Shown piece after piece: positions 6,515-11,663 of a DNA stretch of 11,663 bases. Under the pieces are notes generated by a model. It saw only the letters and a list, made by a program, of their open reading frames with translations. It did no database searches and had not been told where the DNA came from. Source of the DNA: Flavobacteriaceae bacterium (lineage in GTDB: Bacteria > Bacteroidota > Bacteroidia > Flavobacteriales > Flavobacteriaceae); assembly GCA_029238555.1 (NCBI GenBank), contig JAQWFV010000015.1, forward strand, positions 1-11,663, in the 5' to 3' direction. Position 1 is the first letter of the stretch, and each line of letters opens with the position of its first letter. A program made the translations under genes and the position numbers.

Positions 6515-6988
6515 TCATCTATGGTGGTAGGGTTCATTTTTTAAAATACTAAACCCTCTATACAATTGTTCTACCATGAATAGACGTATCATCTGATGTG
6601 AGAATGTCATTTTAGAAAGGCTTATTTTTCCATTGGCCCTTTGGTATACTTCTTCACTGAACCCATAAGGCCCACCAATTACAAAGACCAATTGTTTTTG
6701 ACCACTTAGCATTTGTTTTTGAAGGTAATTTGAAAATGCTACTGAGTCATAACTTTTTCCATTTTCATCTAAAAGTATAAAGATATCTGAAGGGATTGTT
6801 TGCTTTAAAATAAGGGCGCCTTCTTTTATTTTTTGCTGAGTTTCACTTAGATTTTTGCTATTTCTTATATCTGGAATGATGTTTATGTCAAAACTGACAT
6901 AGTGCTTGAGTCTTGAAACATACACATCTATAAGGTGTTGAAGTTCTTTTTGGTCTGTCTTACCTACAGCAATTAGTTTAATAGTCAT
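6515..6988 (-). CDS. rlmH: 23S rRNA (pseudouridine-1915-N3)-methyltransferase RlmH
   Basis: A 157-residue SPOUT-family methyltransferase that methylates pseudouridine 1915 in helix 69 of 23S rRNA using S-adenosylmethionine. It begins MTIKLIAVGKT, the usual family start, and carries the central LLDENGKSYDS and the cofactor-knot segment FVIGGPYGFSEEV (about 102-114). It ends with the strongly conserved block that includes HQMIRLFMVEQLYRG and the terminal EPYHHR. Length and both ends match the family, so it is complete. The frame extends upstream to a TTG at 7009, but the ATG at 6988 fits the family and the promoter spacing. It converges on the SerB-SerA gene and is divergent from the YihY-family gene. 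Confidence 0.96.
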   Translation of the reverse strand: MTIKLIAVGKTDQKELQHLIDVYVSRLKHYVSFDINIIPDIRNSKNLSETQQKIKEGALILKQTIPSDIFILLDENGKSYDSVAFSNYLQKQMLSGQKQLVFVIGGPYGFSEEVYQRANGKISLSKMTFSHQMIRLFMVEQLYRGFSILKNEPYHHR

Positions 6989-7001
6989 TTTAATCAGATA
7001 T

Positions 7002-7051
7002 GCCCACAAAGGTATTTGTTTTTATTAATTTAGCCCAAAGACTATTTGTTT
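7002..7051 (+). repeat. Imperfect direct repeat in the rlmH/yihY divergent region
   Basis: Copy 1 is GCCCACAAAGGTATTTGTTT (7002-7021) and copy 2 is GCCCAAAGACTATTTGTTT (7033-7051), start to start 31 nt, about three helical turns. Both overlap the spacing of the rlmH promoter, and the second ends just before the downstream ATG at 7055. It may be a duplicated operator or a duplicated promoter element. Confidence 0.5.
7007..7038 (-). promoter_or_regulatory. Promoter of rlmH
   Basis: On the minus strand: TTG (7038-7036), 21 nt, TACCTTTG (7014-7007), a full match to the Bacteroidetes -33/-7 pattern. The predicted leader is 10-15 nt before the ATG at 6988, which supports that start over the upstream TTG. 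Confidence 0.6.
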
Positions 7052-7054
7052 ACT

Positions 7055-8035
7055 ATGTCAAAGGAGATTGAGATAAAAATTCAAAAAATACCCCTACTTA
7101 GAACCCTGTTGTCCTTACTTAAAAAAGTTCAGTTACCTGGTTTTGAAGGTTTATCTGCATATGACCTCATTGAAATGTATTTATTGGGTATTATTCAAGG
7201 AGCACTTTCTACAAGGGCAAGTGCCATTTCTTTCTCACTTTTTACCGCACTATTTCCGTTGCTTATATTTATATTAACCTTAGTGCCTTATATTATTCCG
7301 TACATTCAAATTGGTGACCAGGCATTCGACGAGCAATTGTTTTTGTTTATGGAATCTTTTTTGCCTACAGCAACGGGAGATTATTTTTCTGAGATTTTTA
7401 ATCAAATTAAGCAGCAAAAGCAGTCTGGTCTTTTGTCTTCCTCGTTTTTAGTGTCTATTTTCTTAATGGCCAATGGAGTTAACGCGATTTTTGGTGGGTT
7501 TGAAAACTCATATCACACAAAACTCAATAGAAACTTTTTTAAGCAATATTTATTTGCGCTGGCGGTAGGACTTTTACTGTCCTTGTTATTTATATTGGGC
7601 GCTATAGGATATGTTTATTTTGAATTTTATATTTTAGACTATATGATTGACTTTTCAAAAAGCAATCCCTACACTTCAGTAGATCAAGAATTACAATTGG
7701 TTTATTGGTTAAAAACTGTTTTTTTTGCTGGTGTTTTTTATCTAATTACGGCTGTGTTATATTTCTTTGGAACGGCAGAAACTACAAAGACCAATTTTTT
7801 TTCCATTGGGGCTTTTATGACCACTGTATTGTTTTTGTCTACCTCTTATTTTTTTGGAATATATATTGATAATTTTTCTACCTATAACCAGTTGTATGGG
7901 GCTTTGGGAGGGCTTTTGATACTGATGTTCTACATATGGATTAACTCAAATATTTTGCTTTTAGGATTCGAACTCAATATGAGTTTGTTTTCATTGAAGA
8001 GTGGTATTGTCAAAAGAAGAAAGGATTCAATATGA
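7055..8035 (+). CDS. YihY/BrkB family inner-membrane protein
   Basis: A 326-residue polytopic membrane protein of the YihY (formerly RNase BN) family; the family is no longer thought to be a nuclease, and its cellular role is not established. Six hydrophobic segments are visible at about 56-84, 126-146, 165-194, 217-238, 248-271 and 284-305, with family hallmarks STRASAISFSLFTALFPL after the first amphipathic region and LYGALGGLLILMFYIW near the end. The N-terminal 50 residues and the basic tail (KRRKD) are likely cytoplasmic. The frame extends to a TTG at 7046; the ATG at 7055 (MSKEIEIKI) is preferred. Its stop overlaps the priA start as ATGA, so the two are almost certainly one transcript with coupled translation. 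Confidence 0.9.
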   Translation: MSKEIEIKIQKIPLLRTLLSLLKKVQLPGFEGLSAYDLIEMYLLGIIQGALSTRASAISFSLFTALFPLLIFILTLVPYIIPYIQIGDQAFDEQLFLFMESFLPTATGDYFSEIFNQIKQQKQSGLLSSSFLVSIFLMANGVNAIFGGFENSYHTKLNRNFFKQYLFALAVGLLLSLLFILGAIGYVYFEFYILDYMIDFSKSNPYTSVDQELQLVYWLKTVFFAGVFYLITAVLYFFGTAETTKTNFFSIGAFMTTVLFLSTSYFFGIYIDNFSTYNQLYGALGGLLILMFYIWINSNILLLGFELNMSLFSLKSGIVKRRKDSI

Positions 8036-10497
8036 GGTATTTTGTTTCTGTGATTCTTCCCCTGCCTTTAAGGCAATTATTTACTTATGAATTAACGCTG
8101 TCTGAATATCAATTTCTTGTGCCTGGAATGCGGCTTGCCGTTCCTTTTGGTAAATCTAAAGTATACACTGCTTTGGTCTATTCACTTCACAATACTTTTG
8201 AAGGCTCTTATGAGCCAAAAAAGATACTTTCTATTTTAGATGCGACCCCAATTGTTACTGAGATGCAATTGAAGCATTGGTCTTGGATGGCATCTTATTA
8301 TATGTGCGGTTTAGGTGAGGTATATAAAACAGCTGTTCCAACTGCACTGATTTTAGAGGGAGAAACACATCTAAGGCGCTCAGACACCTTGCAAAAGGAG
8401 CGCGATACACTTACGGCAGACATTTCGGACAATGCCTATATAGTTTTGGATGCACTGTCCTCAGAAGTATCACTTCCCATACAAACTTTGAGTACTTTAG
8501 TTCCAAAGGATAATATTTTTAATATTATTGAGGTATTACTAACCCTTAGACTGGTTGTTGTAGAGGAGCAACTCACAGCGCGTTATAAACCAAAATTTAG
8601 AAACGAGTACTCTTTTCCAAAACATTTCCCCTCAGATACTAAAAGTGTTGAATCTTTATTTTTATCACTTAAAAATGCCCCCAAACAATTAGAGATTTTA
8701 AATTTCTTTATCTCAAGGGCATCTCATTCAAAAGTAATTACTGACTTAGATTTTAAAAAGAACGGACTAAGTACTGCTGCGTTAAAAGGACTTATTTCTA
8801 AAGGAATAGTAGAAAAATCGGAAAAGCGAATAGATCGTGTTGAACTTGATTCAGATTTTAAAACGGTACCGATTAAAACTTTAAATCCTTCACAATTACA
8901 AGCATTGGCTACAATTAAGTCTCATTTCAATGAACGTAAAGTGTCTCTTTTACATGGTGTTACTGCCTCTGGAAAGACAGAAGTGTATGCGGCTTTAATT
9001 CAAGAGGCGCTTTTAAGGGGGGAGCAGGTGTTGTATTTACTGCCTGAAATTGCATTGACAACTCAGCTTATCACCAGACTTCAGTACTATTTTGGCACTT
9101 CGGTCTCTGTGTATCATTCCAAATACAATTTGCAAGAGCGTGTAGAAGTTTGGCAAAATGTGGTCCATGAAAATCCCAAAGCACAACTAATTGTTGGCGC
9201 TAGATCTGCACTTTTTTTACCTTTTAAAAAGTTGGGCCTCGTTATTGTAGATGAGGAACATGAGAATTCATTCAAGCAGTTTGATCCAGCACCTAGGTAC
9301 CATGCTAGAGATTCAGCGATTGTTTTGGCTCATATTTCACAGGCGTCCATTGTATTGGGTTCAGCAACGCCTAGTTTAGAATCAATGCAAAATGTATTGC
9401 AGCAAAAGTATGGTTTAGCAGAATTGACTCAAAGGCATGCCAACATTTCTATGCCTAGCATAAATTTAATAGACCTCAAGGAGCAATACAAGAAGAAAAA
9501 AATGAAGTTTCATTTTTCAGAGCCCCTTAGGTGGGCTATTGAAGAAACCTTATCTGCTGGGGAGCAAGTGATTTTATTTCAAAACAGGAGGGGGTACGCT
9601 CCTTTAGTTGAATGCTTTAGCTGTGGGCACACCCCACATTGTAAAAGTTGTGATGTGAGTTTAACCTTTCATTCAAATGCTGGAGTACTTCGTTGTCATT
9701 ATTGTGGATATGAAGAACACAAAAAATCGCAATGCACCTCTTGCGGAAGTCTAGATGTGTCTACAAAAGGTTTTGGTACAGAACAAGTAGTCACCTCTTT
9801 GGAGACTCTTTTTCCTGATGCTAAAGTAGGCCGTATGGATTTAGATACTACTAGGGCTAAAGATGGTTACCAGCAAATTATTGATCGCTTTGAGCAACAT
9901 GAAATAGATATTCTAGTAGGTACTCAAATGTTGAGCAAAGGATTAGATTTCAGAGATGTTGGTTTGGTAGGGGTCATGGCTGCAGATTCATTGCTGAATT
10001 TTCCTGATTTTAGGGCGCATGAAAAAACTTTCCAATTACTCACCCAGGTAGCCGGACGTGCAGGTAGAACGGAAAAAAAGGGAAAAGTACTCATTCAGAC
10101 TTACCATCCGGAACATCAAATACTCCAACAAGTAACTACTTATGAATTTCAATCGATGTGTAAGGAGCAATTGTATCAGAGAGAGATATATAAATACCCT
10201 CCTTTTAACAAAATTATTAAAATAACACTAAAGCATAAAGACTACAACAAATTAAACGATGCCTCAGATTGGTTTGCAAAAGGTTTGAGGAATATATTTA
10301 AGACTGGAATTTTGGGTCCTGAATTTCCGGTTGTCTCTCGGGTTAGAAACCAGTACATAAAACACATTCTCTTAAAAGTACCCCCACAATACGCCCTCAA
10401 GCAAGTGAAGAGTACTTTACTTAGGTTAGAAAAATCCTTTAATGCAGTAGGTCCTTTTAAAGGGGTGAGAATTGTCTTCAATGTGGACCCCTATTAA
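8032..10497 (+). CDS. priA: Primosomal replication-restart helicase PriA (primosomal protein N')
   Basis: An 821-residue cytoplasmic superfamily 2 DNA helicase that recognises stalled forks and reloads the replisome. Order: N-terminal 3'-DNA-binding domain (1-105, FVSVILPLPLRQLFTYE opening), a winged-helix-like stretch (about 200-270), Walker A HGVTASGKT (308-316), DEEH (407-410), GSATPSLES (443-451), a zinc-binding insert with all eight cysteines (528, 531, 537, 540, 555, 558, 568, 571), VGTQMLSKGLDF (629-640) and QVAGRAGR (672-679), then the C-terminal domain. It is longer than the approximately 730 residues of the E. coli protein, the extra length lying mainly between about 105 and 280, as is common in this phylum. 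Start ATG overlaps the upstream gene's stop by four bases. No key residue is missing. Confidence 0.97.
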   Translation: MRYFVSVILPLPLRQLFTYELTLSEYQFLVPGMRLAVPFGKSKVYTALVYSLHNTFEGSYEPKKILSILDATPIVTEMQLKHWSWMASYYMCGLGEVYKTAVPTALILEGETHLRRSDTLQKERDTLTADISDNAYIVLDALSSEVSLPIQTLSTLVPKDNIFNIIEVLLTLRLVVVEEQLTARYKPKFRNEYSFPKHFPSDTKSVESLFLSLKNAPKQLEILNFFISRASHSKVITDLDFKKNGLSTAALKGLISKGIVEKSEKRIDRVELDSDFKTVPIKTLNPSQLQALATIKSHFNERKVSLLHGVTASGKTEVYAALIQEALLRGEQVLYLLPEIALTTQLITRLQYYFGTSVSVYHSKYNLQERVEVWQNVVHENPKAQLIVGARSALFLPFKKLGLVIVDEEHENSFKQFDPAPRYHARDSAIVLAHISQASIVLGSATPSLESMQNVLQQKYGLAELTQRHANISMPSINLIDLKEQYKKKKMKFHFSEPLRWAIEETLSAGEQVILFQNRRGYAPLVECFSCGHTPHCKSCDVSLTFHSNAGVLRCHYCGYEEHKKSQCTSCGSLDVSTKGFGTEQVVTSLETLFPDAKVGRMDLDTTRAKDGYQQIIDRFEQHEIDILVGTQMLSKGLDFRDVGLVGVMAADSLLNFPDFRAHEKTFQLLTQVAGRAGRTEKKGKVLIQTYHPEHQILQQVTTYEFQSMCKEQLYQREIYKYPPFNKIIKITLKHKDYNKLNDASDWFAKGLRNIFKTGILGPEFPVVSRVRNQYIKHILLKVPPQYALKQVKSTLLRLEKSFNAVGPFKGVRIVFNVDPY

Positions 10498-10536
10498 ATC
10501 TGTTCATTGAGTCTTATTTATTGCTAAACACACAAC

Positions 10537-10585
10537 AACGCTTATGGTGCCATTTTTTTTAAAAAATTGTCAATGCATAAGGCGT
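10537..10585. terminator. Probable bidirectional terminator between priA and the LytTR regulator gene
   Basis: AACGCTTATG (10537-10546) pairs with CATAAGGCGTT (10575-10585) through 10 bp with one bulged base. Inside is a T8-A6 tract that can itself fold back. It lies exactly between two convergent genes (stops at 10497 and 10587), as expected for shared termination. The T run is inside the hairpin rather than after it, so it is not a textbook rho-independent terminator. Confidence 0.5.
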
Positions 10586-10586
10586 T

Positions 10587-11282
10587 TTACATAAACTTCA
10601 TTGCTTCTGACAAACAATTTTTCTTTGCCCTACTCACCGGAATAACCTGACCACTAATAGCCACTTCTCTAGCATTGAATCGATCTATTTTTTCAATGTT
10701 TATAACAAAAGATTTGTGAATTCTTATAAAGGTGTCTTTTGGGAGTAAATCATGGAATGCTCTTAGAGAAGAAAGCACTAAAACATGACTGTCAAGAGTA
10801 ACTATTTTTACGTAATCCCCTTTTGCTTCTATCCATTTTATTTCTCCAAAACTAATTCTCTTTTTATTCATCTTAGATCGGATAAAAATTTGATTTTCAG
10901 ACGCGTCATTCTGGTGCTCTTGCTCGTATTTTAGCATGGCTCTTTTTATCGCTAGATCAAACCTAGTTAGTAAAATAGGTTTTTGTAAAAAGTCAATAAC
11001 GTCATATTCAAATGCTTTGAGAGCGTGTTCTGTTTTTCCAGCTGTAACAATTACTTGAGGTTTGTAGTTTAAGGTTTCTAATAATTCAAACCCTGAAACT
11101 AAAGGCATTTCTATATCTAAAAACACCAGATCAATAGACCTGTTATTAATACCGTTTTTTGCCTCTATCGCATTTCTGAAACTTGTCACTAGGACAAGAT
11201 CTGGATGTGATTTAATAATTCTCTCTAAAGTGATTCTTTGAATTTCTGAATCTTCTACAACAACACATTTTAGCTTTGACAT
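10587..11282 (-). CDS. LytTR-family response regulator
   Basis: A 231-residue two-domain transcription regulator. The receiver (about 1-120) has the acidic pair E10-D11, phosphoacceptor D56 in FLDIEMP, T80 in the switch position and K101 in LQKP. The LytTR DNA-binding domain (about 132-231) shows IKWIEAKGDYVKI, FIRIHKSFVINI and a closing IPVSRAKK. It should act as a phosphorylation-controlled DNA-binding dimer, but no histidine kinase is in the window, so its signal and targets are unknown. The start is ambiguous: ATG at 11300 adds MKIPFH, but MSKLKCVVVEDS at 11282 is the usual distance from the first strand, and a -7-like TACATTTA at 11318-11311 leaves a reasonable leader only for the later ATG. 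It is convergent with priA and divergent from rpsF. Confidence 0.92.
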   Translation of the reverse strand: MSKLKCVVVEDSEIQRITLERIIKSHPDLVLVTSFRNAIEAKNGINNRSIDLVFLDIEMPLVSGFELLETLNYKPQVIVTAGKTEHALKAFEYDVIDFLQKPILLTRFDLAIKRAMLKYEQEHQNDASENQIFIRSKMNKKRISFGEIKWIEAKGDYVKIVTLDSHVLVLSSLRAFHDLLPKDTFIRIHKSFVINIEKIDRFNAREVAISGQVIPVSRAKKNCLSEAMKFM

Positions 11283-11300
11283 ATGAAATGGGATTTTCAT

Positions 11301-11502
11301 TGGGTTGTCATAAATGTATTTAAACTTTTAGCCTGTTTATAATAAATGATGTGAACTTGAGCTATAATGTTGTGAAACTAATTTAATCTGTTGTTTTGTG
11401 TTTTAAAAGGCTTAGATTAAGGTGAAAAAAATCGTTAAGTCGATGAGTAATCAGGTTAATTAGATTTGTAAGTGCTTAAATTCACTAGAGTTTGTAAATT
11501 TT
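11301..11502. other. Intergenic region between the LytTR regulator gene and the rpsF promoter
   Basis: About 200 nt of AT-rich DNA with no supportable small gene, RNA gene or strong hairpin. It contains a 7-bp inverted repeat TTAATCT/AGATTAA (11383-11389 and 11414-11420) with a 24-nt spacer, which is too weak to interpret. Confidence 0.4.
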
Positions 11503-11532
11503 TTGCATATACAGAAAAAAGACTTACTTTTG
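11503..11532 (+). promoter_or_regulatory. rpsF promoter
   Basis: TTG at 11503-11505, 19 nt, TACTTTTG at 11525-11532: a full match in both boxes and in spacing to the Bacteroidetes primary promoter. The start codon follows 21 nt after the -7 box, so the leader is too short for an S6:S18-type RNA regulator downstream of this promoter. Confidence 0.8.
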
Positions 11533-11553
11533 CAGACTTAAATTATATAACAT

Positions 11554-11663
11554 ATGAATCATTACGAAACTGTTTTCATTTTAAATCCCGTTCTGTCTGA
11601 TACTCAGATAGAGGAAACAGTTAAGAAATTTGAGGATTTCTTAATTAGTAAAGGCGCCAAAAT
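11554..11663 (+). CDS. rpsF: 30S ribosomal protein S6, 3' end outside window
   Basis: The first 36 residues of ribosomal protein S6, a small-subunit protein that binds the central domain of 16S rRNA together with S18. The opening [21 protein letters not shown] and following [13 protein letters not shown] fit the family's first beta strand and helix. The gene runs off the window. In most bacteria rpsR (S18) and rplI (L9) follow, and this is expected beyond position 11663. ATG at 11554 lies just downstream of a strong promoter. Confidence 0.95.
   Translation, partial: MNHYETVFILNPVLSDTQIEETVKKFEDFLISKGAK

Noticed and set aside
7046..7054. Upstream TTG start for the YihY-family gene
   Set aside because: The ATG three codons later is a better start and nothing in the family requires the extra residues.
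10242..10481. 79-codon open frame antisense to the end of priA
   Set aside because: Inside the conserved C-terminal coding region of priA; no independent support.
11383..11420. 7-bp inverted repeat TTAATCT/AGATTAA as a possible operator or terminator
   Set aside because: AT-rich arms with a 24-nt spacer, expected by chance in this composition.
11652..11662. Match of AAAGGCGCCAA to the core of the terminator at 1575-1585
   Set aside because: It is in the coding sequence of rpsF (Lys-Gly-Ala-Lys) and has no second arm; the likeness is chance.

Overview
The window looks like a chromosomal housekeeping segment from a member of the Bacteroidota, most likely a marine-type Flavobacteriaceae. The DNA is AT-rich. 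Several genes are preceded by the Bacteroidetes promoter pattern (TTG, about 17-23 nt, TAnnTTTG) rather than an E. coli -35/-10, and clear Shine-Dalgarno sequences are scarce. Protein families agree: a CarboxypepD_reg-like secreted protein, a SusG-like amylase lipoprotein, a DEAD-box helicase with a DbpA-type domain and Arg/Gly/Ser tail, and a fused SerB-SerA protein. No transposase, integrase, phage gene, CRISPR array, tRNA or rRNA was seen.

Layout. Positions 1-1535 (minus) hold a secreted carboxypeptidase-regulatory-like protein followed 39 nt later by a 3'-truncated alpha-amylase lipoprotein. A strong GC hairpin at 1570-1599 separates them from the DEAD-box RNA helicase (1615-3534, minus), whose approximately 100-nt leader is predicted to be structured. 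Upstream lies the NTP house-cleaning enzyme RdgB/HAM1 (3746-4327, minus). Divergent from it is a 627-residue SerB-SerA fusion (4554-6437, plus), followed by four degenerate 16-bp tandem repeats. The rRNA methyltransferase RlmH (6515-6988, minus) is divergent from a YihY-family membrane protein (7055-8035, plus), which overlaps priA (8032-10497, plus) by ATGA. Convergent to priA is an orphan LytTR response regulator (10587-11282, minus). Last comes the start of rpsF (11554 onward, plus) behind a textbook Bacteroidetes promoter.

The genes do not form one pathway. Functional groups are RNA/ribosome work (helicase, RlmH, S6), nucleotide hygiene and replication restart (RdgB, PriA), serine synthesis (SerB-SerA) and polysaccharide use (amylase). 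The most notable items are the SerB-SerA fusion with both active sites and the serine-binding ACT residues apparently intact, the two-hairpin plus tandem-repeat leader of the helicase gene, and the 16-bp repeat array that begins inside the last codons of the fusion gene. I see no convincing undescribed multi-gene system; the unexplained signal here is mostly in the non-coding DNA.
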